Source: Nocardioides exalbidus | Lineage (GTDB): Bacteria > Actinomycetota > Actinomycetes > Propionibacteriales > Nocardioidaceae | Direction: 5' to 3' | DNA: 64,000 nucleotides | NCBI RefSeq assembly: GCF_900105585.1 | Contig: NZ_FNRT01000002.1 | Coordinates: 3,224,001 to 3,288,000, forward strand | Shown here: positions 1-7,859 of the stretch, piece by piece | Numbering within the stretch: the first letter of the stretch is position 1 | Layout: every line of letters begins with the position of its first letter | Made by a program: the position numbers and the translations under genes | Notes under the pieces: generated by a model | The model's database searches: none | Seen by the model: the letters and a program-made list of their open reading frames with translations, nothing else | Told to the model about the DNA's origin: nothing

Positions 1-9
1 TCTTGCCGC

Positions 10-531
10 GTGCCCGGCCACTCCGTCCTCCAGCTGCCCGTGCCGGCGCTGGAGGAGTGGGTCCGCGCCCGCCACGCGCACTACGACGGCGGCTTCGTGT
101 CGGCCGACCCGCGCTTCGGCCACGCCCACGTGACGGCGCTGGGACCGTTCGACCCCGACCCGTCGGCGGACGTGCTGGCGGCCGTCGGCGCCATCGCCGC
201 GGGGACCCCTCCCGTGCGCGTCCGGCTGGAGGAGCTGGCGCAGTTTGCGAGCGGGATCATCCACCTCGTCCCCGACCCCGACGCCCCGCTGCGCGACCTG
301 ACCGCCCGGCTGGTGGCGGCGTTCCCCGCGTGGCCGCCGTACGACGGCCAGTTCGGCGACGACGTGCGGCCGCACCTGACGCTGGACGCGGCCTCGGCCG
401 ACGTCGACCTGGCCTCGACCGCGGCACTGCTGGGCGACCTCGTCCCCGTCGACGTGGTGCTCGACCGGCTCCAGCTCGCGTGGTGGGAGTCGGGCGGCTG
501 CCGGGTGCTGCACGAGTGGTCGCTCGGCTGA
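10..531 (+). CDS. 2'-5' RNA ligase family / 2H phosphoesterase
   Basis: A 173-residue soluble protein of the 2H phosphoesterase (LigT-like) superfamily, whose members hydrolyse or form 2',5'- or cyclic phosphodiester bonds in RNA or nucleotides. The two signature His-x-Thr motifs are visible: HVTAL near residue 41 and HLTLD near residue 124, spaced as in the family. The GTG at 10 is the first start available and lies only nine bases into the window, so the true start could be upstream and outside it. The substrate cannot be told from sequence. A DUF4177-like gene follows 35 bases downstream on the same strand and may share a transcript. Confidence 0.82.
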   Translation: MPGHSVLQLPVPALEEWVRARHAHYDGGFVSADPRFGHAHVTALGPFDPDPSADVLAAVGAIAAGTPPVRVRLEELAQFASGIIHLVPDPDAPLRDLTARLVAAFPAWPPYDGQFGDDVRPHLTLDAASADVDLASTAALLGDLVPVDVVLDRLQLAWWESGGCRVLHEWSLG

Positions 532-566
532 GGGGGGCGTGAGGGCCGCTGTGCCATGATCGCGCC

Positions 567-770
567 ATGGCTGCATGGGCACACCTCGAGATCACTGTCG
601 ACGACCAGGGCAACGTGGAGGTCGGCGGCTACAACGCGGACCCGGAGGCGCTCGTCGAGGGCACCGAGTCGTGGGAGGACCTCCTCACCTCGCTCGGCGT
701 CAACGGCTGGGAGCTGGTGCAGGTGATGCCCGGCGTCGAGACGACGTACTGGTTCAAGCGCCAGGCCTGA
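567..770 (+). CDS. small DUF4177-like protein
   Basis: A 67-residue acidic protein without signal peptide or membrane segment. The C-terminal half contains NGWELVQV followed by an aromatic-rich YWFKR end, the pattern that marks DUF4177-type small proteins, in which a short helix leads into a Gly-Trp-Glu-Leu strand. It starts with ATG. The preceding bases hold no strong Shine-Dalgarno sequence, so a short-leader or leaderless transcript is possible. It ends seven bases before the next gene, which suggests a shared transcript. No biochemical role is known to me for this family. Confidence 0.75.
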   Translation: MAAWAHLEITVDDQGNVEVGGYNADPEALVEGTESWEDLLTSLGVNGWELVQVMPGVETTYWFKRQA

Positions 771-777
771 TCCGGCC

Positions 778-1863
778 GTGACCGACCTCGCCGTCCGCTT
801 CCGCGAGGCGTCGGCGGCCGCCGAGGCGATCTTCTGGCGGGCGCCCGCCTCGCCGGCGGAGACGTTCCGCGCCCTGGCCGACTTCGCCGAGGAGCACGGC
901 ATCGAGCGCGACGTCTACGGCGAGCGCGGTGCCGTCGCCCAGCTCGAGGGCGAGGTCGCCGAGCTGCTCGGCAAGCCTGCGGCGGTGTTCTTCCCGAGCG
1001 GGGTGATGGCGCAGCAGGCCACCTTGCGGGCGTGGTGCGACGGCTCCGGCTCGCGCCGGGTGGCGCTGCCCGACCTCTCCCACCTCGTGCACCACGAGCA
1101 GGACGGACCCCGTCGCGTGCTCGGCCTGGAGCTCGAGTGGCTGACCACGGGCCGCGAGACACCCACGGCGGAGTCGCTGGCCAGGATCGGAGGCCGGCTG
1201 GGTGCGGCGATGGTCGAGCTCCCGCTGCGCGACGCCGGCTGCCTGCTCCCGACCTGGGACGAGCTGGTCGCGCTGTCGGCCGCCGCCCGCGAGCGCGGCG
1301 TGCCGCTGCACGCCGACGGTGCCCGGATCTGGGAGTCGGTGCCCCACTGGGGCCGGACCCTGGCCGAGGCGGCGGACCTCGTCGACTCGATGTACGTCTC
1401 GCTCTACAAGGGCCTCGGCTCCTCGAGCGGCGCCCTCGTCGTGTGCCCGGAGGACCTCGCCGGCGAGCTCCGCTCGTGGCGGCAGCGGATGGGCGGCACG
1501 ATCTTCTCGATGACGGCGGCCGCCGTCGGTGGGCTGGTCGGGCTGCGCGAGCACCTGCCGCGCTTCGGCGACTACCGCGCCTGGGCCATCGAGCTCGCGG
1601 CAGCGCTCCACGAGCACGGCATCCGCACCTTCCCCGAGGTGCCCCACATCCCGACCTTCCTCGCCTACGTGCCCGGGACGCCCGACGAGGTCAATGAGCG
1701 GCTCATCGCCTTCGCCGCCGAGCGCGGCACGATGCCGTCGGGCATGTGGCGCCGCGCCGACGTGCCGGGGTGGGTCGAGACCGAGCTGAGCTGCTACGAC
1801 GCGGCGACCGGCCACGATCCGGCCGAGGTCGCCGCCCTGCTGGCCGAGGCCGTCGGGATCTGA
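778..1863 (+). CDS. PLP-dependent threonine aldolase / beta-eliminating lyase family protein
   Basis: A 361-residue fold-type I PLP enzyme resembling low-specificity L-threonine aldolase (threonine to glycine and acetaldehyde). The cofactor lysine sits in SLYKGLGSSSGAL (about residue 210), preceded by the PLP-contacting HADGARIWES motif. The N-terminal region has the usual DVYGERGAVAQLE segment. The length fits the family. It starts with GTG seven bases after the stop of the small upstream gene, pointing to co-transcription. The exact substrate is uncertain, because beta-eliminating lyases, tryptophanase-like enzymes and true aldolases share these motifs. It is likely cytosolic. Confidence 0.85.
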   Translation: MTDLAVRFREASAAAEAIFWRAPASPAETFRALADFAEEHGIERDVYGERGAVAQLEGEVAELLGKPAAVFFPSGVMAQQATLRAWCDGSGSRRVALPDLSHLVHHEQDGPRRVLGLELEWLTTGRETPTAESLARIGGRLGAAMVELPLRDAGCLLPTWDELVALSAAARERGVPLHADGARIWESVPHWGRTLAEAADLVDSMYVSLYKGLGSSSGALVVCPEDLAGELRSWRQRMGGTIFSMTAAAVGGLVGLREHLPRFGDYRAWAIELAAALHEHGIRTFPEVPHIPTFLAYVPGTPDEVNERLIAFAAERGTMPSGMWRRADVPGWVETELSCYDAATGHDPAEVAALLAEAVGI

Positions 1864-1895
1864 CGCCGGGCGCTCGGTGGGCCTACATTCCTCCC

Positions 1896-2927
1896 GTGAG
1901 TGCCCAGGCCCCTTCCGCTGTCATCCTGATCCGCGCGACCAGCTTCGTCCCGAACCCCGCGACCGCCGCGGACAACGCCTTCCAGGCCGACGCCCCGGCC
2001 GGTCAGAGCGACGACACCACGTCGGCCCACGCCCTGGCCGAGATGGACGCCCTCGCGGCAGCCCTGCGCGGGGTCGGCGTGAGGGTCCACGTGTTCGAGG
2101 ACGACGACCACACCCGCCCCGACAGCGTGTTCCCCAACAACTGGGTCTCCACCCACGCCGGCGGCACGGTCGCGGTCTACCCGATGTATGCCTCCAACCG
2201 GCGCCACGAGCGTCGCGCCGACGTGCTGGAGATGCTCAAGTCGGAGTACCGCGTGCAGGCAATCGTCGACTACTCCGGCCTCGAGCCCGACGGCATCTTC
2301 CTCGAGGGCACCGGTGCGATGGTGCTCGACCATGTGTCCCGCGTGGCCTACACCGCGCGCAGCCACCGTGCCGACATCGCCGTCCTCGAGCGCTTCTGCA
2401 CCGACTTCAACTACGAGCCGATGGCCTTCGACGCGTTCGACGCCGACGGCGTGCCGGTCTACCACACCAACGTCATCGCCTGCATCGGCACCGACGTGGC
2501 GATGATCGCCCTGGGGATGATCCCCGACGAGGCGCGGCGCGAGCAGGTGCGCGAGCGGCTCGCCGTCACCGGCCGCACGATCGTCGAGCTCACCGAGGAG
2601 CAGATCCGCGAGTTCGCCGGCAACGCTGTGGAGCTCTGCGGTCGTACGCCGGAGGGCAGGCGCCGCTACGTCATGGCCATGTCGGCCCGCGCGAAGCGCT
2701 CGCTGCGCCCCGAGCAGGTCGCGGCGATCGAGGAGTCGTGCGAGATCGTCGCCGTCGAGATCCCGACGATCGAGCTGGCCGGCGGGTCCGTGCGCTGCAT
2801 GATCGCCGGCGTCCACCTCGACCACCGCCCCGAGCAGCTGCCCGAGCCGGGCGAGAACGTGGTCGCGATCAACGAGGACAACCCGGTCACGCCCGACGGT
2901 CGCTACGTCGCCAAGGACTACGCCTGA
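1896..2927 (+). CDS. ctlX: citrulline utilization hydrolase CtlX (amidinotransferase fold)
   Basis: A 343-residue member of the guanidino-group modifying superfamily (arginine deiminase and amidinotransferase relatives), best matching the CtlX branch linked to citrulline use. The fold's landmarks are visible: FPNNWVSTH near residue 80, DGIFLEGTGAM around 131-141, the catalytic-His neighbourhood VYHTNVIACIG, and the nucleophile Cys301 in GGSVRCMIAGVH. The GTG at 1896 was chosen because it begins the conserved VSAQAPSAVILIRATSF segment; the open frame upstream overlaps the aldolase gene and is not conserved in character. The stop codon lies inside a small inverted repeat shared with the convergent mntH. 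Function beyond hydrolysis of a guanidino- or ureido-type bond is inferred from family. Confidence 0.85.
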   Translation: MSAQAPSAVILIRATSFVPNPATAADNAFQADAPAGQSDDTTSAHALAEMDALAAALRGVGVRVHVFEDDDHTRPDSVFPNNWVSTHAGGTVAVYPMYASNRRHERRADVLEMLKSEYRVQAIVDYSGLEPDGIFLEGTGAMVLDHVSRVAYTARSHRADIAVLERFCTDFNYEPMAFDAFDADGVPVYHTNVIACIGTDVAMIALGMIPDEARREQVRERLAVTGRTIVELTEEQIREFAGNAVELCGRTPEGRRRYVMAMSARAKRSLRPEQVAAIEESCEIVAVEIPTIELAGGSVRCMIAGVHLDHRPEQLPEPGENVVAINEDNPVTPDGRYVAKDYA

Positions 2928-2947
2928 CCCGCCCCCTCGACGGGTCA
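2925..2947. terminator. short inverted repeat between convergent ctlX and mntH
   Basis: TGACCCG at 2925-2931 is matched by CGGGTCA at 2941-2947 with a nine-base loop. The left arm includes the ctlX stop codon and the right arm ends seven bases before the mntH stop. It could act as a weak terminator in both directions. There is no T-tract, which is common in this GC range, so the call is tentative. Confidence 0.45.
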
Positions 2948-2953
2948 GACGCC

Positions 2954-4252
2954 TCAGCTCGCCAGCTGCACGAGCAGCACGGCGTTGAGAGCGATGATGG
3001 CTGCGGCGACCACGATCCCCGCAGCGGTGGTGACCTTCCGGTTGACCAGCGACCCCATCACGTCCTTGCGGGCGGTGAACCACACCAGCGGCACCAGCGC
3101 GAACGGGATGCCGAAGGACAGCACGACCTGGGAGCCGACGAGGGCGGCCGTCGGGTCGACGCCGATCGCGAGGATGACCAGCGCGGGCAGCAGCGTGATG
3201 AGGCGGCGCACGGTGACGGGGATCTGCCGGCGGATGAAGCCCTCCATGATCACCTGTCCGGACAGCGTGCCGACGCTGCTGGAGGCGAACCCCGAGGCCA
3301 GCAGGCCGAGGGCGAAGAGCAGCGCCGCGCCCGTGCCGAGCGAGTCGCCGAGCCCGGCGTGGGCACCCTCGATGGTGTCGATGCCCTGACCCGACAGGGC
3401 CGAGGCGGCGACCAGCAGGAGCGAGAGGTTCATCAGGCCGGCGACGGTCATCGCGACGATCACGTCGACCCGCTGGCTGCGCATGACCGTCACCCGCTCC
3501 TGCTCGGTGCGGGCGTGCAGGCGCTCGCTGGTGAGCGCGCTGTGCAGGTAGATCGCGTGCGGCATCACGGTCGCGCCGAGCATCCCGGCGGCGAGCATCA
3601 CGCTGTCCATCCCGGCGAAGCGGGGGAGCGTGCCGTCGAGGACGGCCATCGAGTCGACACCGCTGATCGCGACGTCGTACACGAAGCCGACGAGGATCAC
3701 GCCGAGGAGGCCGATGATGACGGTCTCGAAGTGGCGGTGGCTCTTGCCCTTGAGCCCGAGCACCACGAAGGACACGACCGCCGTGATGGTGCCGCCGACG
3801 ATCAGCGGCAGGTCGAACAGCAGCTTGAGAGCGAGTGCGCCGCCGACGATCTCGGCCAGGTCGGTCGCGATCGCGACGAGCTCGGCCTGTCCCCAGAGCC
3901 CGTTGGCGACCCGGCGGGGGAGGTGCTCCCGGCACAGCGCCGGCAGGCTCAGCCCGGTAGCGACGCCGGCCTTGGCGGAGAGGTACTGGATGAGCATCGC
4001 CATGATGTTGCTGACCACGACCACCCACACGAGCAGGTAGCCGTAGGCCGAGCCGGCCGAGATGTTGGTGGCGAAGTTCCCGGGGTCGACGTAGGCCACG
4101 GCCGTGACGAACGCCGGCCCGAGAAGCGGCCACATCCGGCCGAGCCTGCCGCGGATCCCGGCAGGCGCGGTGGGCAGGTCGAGCACCGCGGTCGCGGCGT
4201 CCGACGTCGTACGGCGCGGGGGCGGGGCGGCGTAGCGCCGGGTCTGGAACAT
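2954..4252 (-). CDS. mntH: Nramp-family divalent metal (Mn2+) transporter
   Basis: A 432-residue proton-coupled metal-ion importer of the Nramp/MntH family, integral to the cytoplasmic membrane with about 11 helices. The diagnostic metal-site motifs are present: DPGN in helix 1 (AYVDPGNFATN) and MPHAIYLH in helix 6. ATG 4252 was chosen because it lies one base after the tatC stop and has a GAGG-type ribosome-binding sequence inside the end of tatC; a longer frame to 4291 would run into tatC. The one-base gap implies co-transcription and probably translational coupling with the Tat operon. No DtxR/MntR operator was recognised in front of it. Mn2+ rather than Fe2+ is inferred from the bacterial family. 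Confidence 0.9.
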   Translation of the reverse strand: MFQTRRYAAPPPRRTTSDAATAVLDLPTAPAGIRGRLGRMWPLLGPAFVTAVAYVDPGNFATNISAGSAYGYLLVWVVVVSNIMAMLIQYLSAKAGVATGLSLPALCREHLPRRVANGLWGQAELVAIATDLAEIVGGALALKLLFDLPLIVGGTITAVVSFVVLGLKGKSHRHFETVIIGLLGVILVGFVYDVAISGVDSMAVLDGTLPRFAGMDSVMLAAGMLGATVMPHAIYLHSALTSERLHARTEQERVTVMRSQRVDVIVAMTVAGLMNLSLLLVAASALSGQGIDTIEGAHAGLGDSLGTGAALLFALGLLASGFASSSVGTLSGQVIMEGFIRRQIPVTVRRLITLLPALVILAIGVDPTAALVGSQVVLSFGIPFALVPLVWFTARKDVMGSLVNRKVTTAAGIVVAAAIIALNAVLLVQLAS

Positions 4253-4253
4253 G

Positions 4254-5084
4254 TCAGTCCTCGGTCCAGGGAGCGACCTGCGCGAGCGCACGGCTGGCCC
4301 GGCGGCGGTCGATCAGTCGCGTGATGACCTCGGCGAGGATGAAGAGCACCATCATCGGGATGGCGAGCATCAGCATCGAGAACGGGTCGGTGGAGGGGGT
4401 CGCGACCGCGGCGAAGACCACGGCGGCCATCAGGATGATCGAGCGGTGCTTGCCGAGCTGGGCGCCGGTGACGACGCCGGCCAGGTTGAGCAGCACCAGG
4501 AAGAACGGGATCTCGACCGCGATGCCGAAGACCAGCAGCATCCGGCTGAAGAAGGAGAAGTAGTCGCCGAACTCGACGAGGTTCTCCATGCCGTCGGGGG
4601 TGAAGCCGATCAGCACGCCGAGGCCCTTCGGCAGCACGTAGTAGCCGAGCGCCACGCCGGCGATGAAGAGCGGCCCCGCGACGGCGGCGAAGACCTTCGA
4701 CCAGCGCTTCTCCCGCGCCAGCAGGCCGGGGACCACGAAGGCCCACGCCTGCCAGAGCCAGTAGGGGCTGGCCACGACGACGGCGGCGGTCCCGCAGAGC
4801 TTGAGGTTGAGCATGAGCGGGCCCGTCGCGCCGGCGACGTATGCCGTGCTGACCGTGTCCGCGCCGATCAGGCCCTGGGCCTGGTTGTAGGGGCCCAGGA
4901 CCAGGTCGAGCAGCTGGTCGTAGAACGGGAGCGCGACGAAGAACGCCACCACGAGGACGAGCGCGCAGCGAATCAGCCGGGCCCTCGCCTCGCGGAGGTG
5001 GTCGGCCAGCGACATGCTCCCGGGCTTCGAGCCCGGGTGGCTGGGGGCGACCCTCAGCACGTTGACGGCAGTGGCGATCGACAT
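4254..5084 (-). CDS. tatC: twin-arginine translocase subunit TatC
   Basis: A 276-residue polytopic membrane protein that recognises twin-arginine signal peptides and nucleates the Tat translocon. The N-terminal amphipathic segment SLADHLREARARLIRCAL precedes six predicted membrane helices, and the family landmark FGIAVEIPFFL sits in the middle of the protein. The start at 5084 has GGGAG eight bases upstream and follows the tatA stop by 13 bases. A second ATG at 5015 begins directly at SLADHL and is the main alternative start. It ends one base before mntH. A Tat-exported ferritin-like protein lies just upstream of the operon, and PhoX at 8.6-10.7 kb is another likely substrate. Confidence 0.93.
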   Translation of the reverse strand: MSIATAVNVLRVAPSHPGSKPGSMSLADHLREARARLIRCALVLVVAFFVALPFYDQLLDLVLGPYNQAQGLIGADTVSTAYVAGATGPLMLNLKLCGTAAVVVASPYWLWQAWAFVVPGLLAREKRWSKVFAAVAGPLFIAGVALGYYVLPKGLGVLIGFTPDGMENLVEFGDYFSFFSRMLLVFGIAVEIPFFLVLLNLAGVVTGAQLGKHRSIILMAAVVFAAVATPSTDPFSMLMLAIPMMVLFILAEVITRLIDRRRASRALAQVAPWTED

Positions 5085-5097
5085 CGGTCTGCTCCCG

Positions 5098-5418
5098 TCA
5101 GGCGCGCGGGGCGTCGTGCTGGCGCGGGGTCTCGACGACGACGGGCTCGGACACGATCGGCTCGGACACGATCGGATCGGACACGGCCTGGGTGGTCGGC
5201 TCGACCGTCGTGGCGGCACGGTGCTTGTCGTCGTGCTTGTCGTCGCTGTCGATGAGGCCCTTGGTCTCGGCCTTGAAGATCTTCAGCGCCTGGCCGGAGC
5301 CACGGGCGAGCTCGGGGAGCTTGGAGGCCCCGAAGAGCAGGACCAGGACGGCCAGGATGATGAGCAGCTCCATGCCGCCCAGCCCGCCGATGAGCAGGGG
5401 AGTGATGGTGGAAGTCAT
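5098..5418 (-). CDS. tatA: twin-arginine translocase subunit TatA
   Basis: A 106-residue single-span protein of the TatA/E family, the pore-forming component of the Tat system. It has a short periplasmic N-terminus, one membrane helix (MELLIILAVLVLLF), the FGxxKLPEL hinge (GASKLPELARGSG) and an amphipathic helix, followed by an acidic, low-complexity tail with repeated SEPIVSEP units near residues 80-92. The N-terminal extension before the usual MELL start is 15 residues, so MELL (5373) is an alternative initiation site. Its ATG overlaps the tatB stop by four bases (ATGA), implying translational coupling. Confidence 0.88.
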   Translation of the reverse strand: MTSTITPLLIGGLGGMELLIILAVLVLLFGASKLPELARGSGQALKIFKAETKGLIDSDDKHDDKHRAATTVEPTTQAVSDPIVSEPIVSEPVVVETPRQHDAPRA

Positions 5419-5780
5419 GCTGTCTTCCTCTCGGGTGATGCTGCAGGGGTGCTGGGGGTGGTGCTGGGGGCGATGTCGAGGTGGTCCTCGATGTCGTCGT
5501 CGTCCTCGTCGTCGACGTCGACGTCGTCGTCGCGCTCGGCGAGGATCTCCTCGACCTGGCGACGGACCATCTCGCGCGGGTTCAGGTCCCGCAGCTCGAG
5601 GTCGGCGTAGTCGTCGCCGAGGGAGGTGCGCAGGTCGTCGCGCACGGAGTCACCCATGCGCTTGGCGGCCTTGAGGCCCTGGGCCAGCTGCCTGGCCAGC
5701 CCGGGGAGCTTGTCCGGACCCATGAGCACGACGCCGAAGAAGGCGATGACGGCGAGCTCGGGCAGTCCGATTCCGAACAT
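5415..5780 (-). CDS. tatB: Tat translocase subunit TatB
   Basis: A 121-residue TatA/B-type protein. It begins MFGIGLPELAVIAFFGVVLM, with the conserved early Glu, and continues GPDKLPGLARQLAQG, the Gly-Pro-Asp-Lys-Leu-Pro hinge typical of actinobacterial TatB-like translocases. A long amphipathic helix follows (residues about 28-80), then a strongly acidic Asp/Glu run and a Ser/Thr/Pro tail. TatB works with TatC in receiving signal peptides. It is the first gene of the tatB-tatA-tatC-mntH unit and has GGAG-type sequence just upstream of ATG 5780. Assignment as TatB rather than a second TatA rests on the hinge motif and length. Confidence 0.82.
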   Translation of the reverse strand: MFGIGLPELAVIAFFGVVLMGPDKLPGLARQLAQGLKAAKRMGDSVRDDLRTSLGDDYADLELRDLNPREMVRRQVEEILAERDDDVDVDDEDDDDIEDHLDIAPSTTPSTPAASPERKTA

Positions 5781-5805
5781 GGGGATCTCCTCTCAGGAGC
5801 TCCGG

Positions 5806-5840
5806 GGTGGCCCGGACGTCACGACGACGTCCGGGCCACC
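5806..5840. terminator. 15-bp perfect hairpin downstream of the small membrane protein gene
   Basis: GGTGGCCCGGACGTC at 5806-5820 is perfectly complemented at 5826-5840 across a five-base loop (ACGAC). It lies eight bases past the stop of the 56-residue gene and about 25 bases before the tatB start on the same strand, so it probably ends the ferritin transcript and insulates the tat operon. No T-run follows. Confidence 0.7.
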
Positions 5841-5848
5841 GGGGGCGG

Positions 5849-6019
5849 TCAGGCCCGGTGCTCTGCTGTGTGCAGGACCCGGTCGACCTGGGTCGCCCAG
5901 TGGGCGGGCCGCAGGGCGGCGTGGTGCACGGCCGGGTGCGCGACCAGCCACGCGGCGCGGAGCACCACGAGGCCGAGGGCGAGCAGCCCGACCATCTCGA
6001 TCGCCGACACGTCGATCAC
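5849..6019 (-). CDS. 56-residue membrane protein coupled to the ferritin-like gene
   Basis: A small open frame of 56 residues. The GTG start (6019-6017) shares GTGA with the stop of the ferritin-like gene, which is the hallmark of translational coupling here and the main reason to call it a gene. The product has one hydrophobic stretch (EMVGLLALGLVVLRAAWLV) followed by a His-rich cytosolic-type tail (AHPAVHHAALRPAHW) and a C-terminal TAEHRA. It has no recognised family. A perfect 15-bp hairpin follows the stop. The His-rich tail next to a di-iron-type partner invites a metal-related role, but that is inference only. Confidence 0.55.
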   Translation of the reverse strand: MIDVSAIEMVGLLALGLVVLRAAWLVAHPAVHHAALRPAHWATQVDRVLHTAEHRA

Positions 6020-6933
6020 GCGCTCTTGTTGACCGAGCCGTTGACGCCCCTCGGGAAGAAGCCACCGCGGGTGACGGACTTCGGGTTGAGGTAGACGACG
6101 TTGAGGACCTGGCCGGGCGTGCGGCTGAACGCGATGCCGTTCTTGTCGGTCGGGACGAGGTTGGCGGCGCCGGCGGCGGAGCCGATGCCCTGGTCCTTGG
6201 TGCCCTTGCCGTCGAGGCTGTCACGCGCCTTGGAGATGGCCTTGGCGGCGTCCTGCAGGCCCTTCGAGTAGAGCGCGCTGCGCACGATGCCGGCGTGGTA
6301 GGCCTCCACGGCCAGGATGCCGGCGGCAGCCTCGAGGTAGGTCTTGTTGGAGATCAGCGGGGCCGCGCCCTTGTAGGCCGTGACGCCCACGTCCTCGAAG
6401 ATGTAGGCCGCGAGGAGGAAGTTGTCCTCGTTGGCGTACGGGTCGAAGGTCTGGCCGGGCTGGATCACGCCCGCGGCGGTGGCCGCGGCGGTGAAGCTCT
6501 CCTGGATGTTGATGGCGGGGCGCGCCACCTTGGCGCTGCCGAGCGCCTTGCGCAGGAAGTTGACGTGGTCGAGCTCGTCGGTCGCGATCTCCTCGGCGTA
6601 CTTGCGGATCGCCGGGGTGGCGAAGGAGACCTGGCGGCCGCCCTTCACGTTGCCCTTCTTGCCCTTGCCCGAGGTGAGCTTGTCGTCGAGGCCCTTGCCG
6701 AACGCGGCGTACTGGTAGAACTCCGCCTCCAGGTACTCGAGGTTGAGGGCGAAGTTGAGCACCGCGCCGTCGCTGACGCCGCCAGCGGCCTGCGCGGGCG
6801 CCATGCCACCGAGGGCTCCGGCACCGACGACGCCGAGCCCGGCGACACCGGCCGACTTGAGGAAGAGGCGGCGATCGGTCTCGTTCTCCGCGCTCCGGTT
6901 GATCATGTCTGTGACTACTGCCTTGCCGAACAT
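6016..6933 (-). CDS. Tat-exported ferritin-like domain protein
   Basis: A 305-residue secreted protein of the ferritin-like four-helix family (Ferritin_2 type). A twin-arginine signal is visible: DRRLFLKSAGVAGLGVVGAG at residues 21-40, ending in a PAQAAGG cleavage region. The mature part has long helices with paired acidic and His residues such as NLEYLEAEFYQYA (about residue 65) and ATDELDHVNFLRKAL (about 118), plus VEAYHAGIVRSAL, all compatible with a di-metal site. The start at 6933 has AAGGAG six bases upstream. It sits immediately upstream of the tat operon, which should export it. Function in this family ranges from desiccation-linked to unknown, so an enzyme activity cannot be assigned. 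Confidence 0.8.
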   Translation of the reverse strand: MFGKAVVTDMINRSAENETDRRLFLKSAGVAGLGVVGAGALGGMAPAQAAGGVSDGAVLNFALNLEYLEAEFYQYAAFGKGLDDKLTSGKGKKGNVKGGRQVSFATPAIRKYAEEIATDELDHVNFLRKALGSAKVARPAINIQESFTAAATAAGVIQPGQTFDPYANEDNFLLAAYIFEDVGVTAYKGAAPLISNKTYLEAAAGILAVEAYHAGIVRSALYSKGLQDAAKAISKARDSLDGKGTKDQGIGSAAGAANLVPTDKNGIAFSRTPGQVLNVVYLNPKSVTRGGFFPRGVNGSVNKSA

Positions 6934-7070
6934 GCGTACTCCTTGGGGATGTTCGCTGTGCGAGTTTCAAGGTCGTCGAGCCTCCGACGGCCCACCGGGA
7001 CTGAGGCCCGATTGGTGTGACTCAGGCCATTCGGGGCGAGGCGGCGTGCCGGATTGGACGGGTTCTCGGA

Positions 7071-7859
7071 TCACACCCGCGCGGGTGGGCGCACGAGGCG
7101 GTGCTCGGAGTCGTAGAGGCGGAAGAGCCAGTACGCCGCGACGGCGCACAGCAGGTGCCAGGCCGCGTGCCCCTGCAGCCACGAGTGCGGGTCGCACATC
7201 CCCGCGTTGGTGAGCAGCCAGATCGTGAACGCGAGGAGCATCGCGGCCAGCGCGACGACCCCGTGGCGGAAGACGAGGACGGTCTCGCCGCGTCGCCACA
7301 GCAGGGTCTCGAGGACGACGGCCGCGACCAGCAGGACTCCGAACGCGAGGTTGCCGGAGTAGTGCACGACGGGGATCGGGTCGGGCCACAGGCCCGCGAC
7401 CTCGCAGGCCGCCACGCAGGCGACGTAGGCCGTCACGAACGCGGTCGTGCCGCGGCGCGTCCATCGCACCCACGCCCACGCGGCCGCGAAGCCGGCCACG
7501 AGGTACATGCTCAGCATGTCCAGGTGCCCGCCCCAGGCGCTCTGCGTGGCGTGCATCGCGGCGGAGCCGGGGCCGAGCAGGACGACCACGCAGGCGTAGG
7601 AGGTGGCGACCGTCCGCGACATCACCGCGTCGGCGCGAGGGCGACCCGCCCGGAGGCCGATCATGAGCCCGGCGACGACGAAGCCGAGGTTGGAGAAGGT
7701 GTTCGCCGGCTGGCGGACGAGTCCGCCGCGGGCGGCCTCGCAGAAGTTCGCGCCGCGACCCACGTCCGGGCCGAGCCAGCCCTGCCCGACCGCGACGACC
7801 AGCAGCGCCGTCGACACGACGGCGACCGCGCCGGTGGTCGCGAGCGGGCGGCCCGTCAC
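7071..7859 (-). CDS. ceramidase-domain integral membrane protein
   Basis: A 262-residue membrane protein with about seven hydrophobic helices. The sequence ANFCEAARGGLVRQPANTFS near residues 36-55 is the family mark of bacterial alkaline-ceramidase-like (CREST) membrane hydrolases. Conserved His/Asp/Ser residues for a metal site appear in LLGPGSAAMHATQS and GHLDMLSMYL, and a final pair of His in LQGHAAWHLL. The GTG start at 7859 overlaps the stop of the upstream ankyrin gene as GTGA, showing coupling. Alkaline ceramidases cleave an amide bond in sphingolipids; whether that is the substrate in this organism is unknown. Confidence 0.78.
   Translation of the reverse strand: MTGRPLATTGAVAVVSTALLVVAVGQGWLGPDVGRGANFCEAARGGLVRQPANTFSNLGFVVAGLMIGLRAGRPRADAVMSRTVATSYACVVVLLGPGSAAMHATQSAWGGHLDMLSMYLVAGFAAAWAWVRWTRRGTTAFVTAYVACVAACEVAGLWPDPIPVVHYSGNLAFGVLLVAAVVLETLLWRRGETVLVFRHGVVALAAMLLAFTIWLLTNAGMCDPHSWLQGHAAWHLLCAVAAYWLFRLYDSEHRLVRPPARV

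Noticed and set aside
1794..4133. Very long open frames on the strand opposite ctlX, and similar ones opposite or out of frame with many genes
   Set aside because: They are products of third-position G/C bias. Their translations are runs of Arg, Ala, Pro and Gly without domains, and each lies over a gene with clear family motifs.
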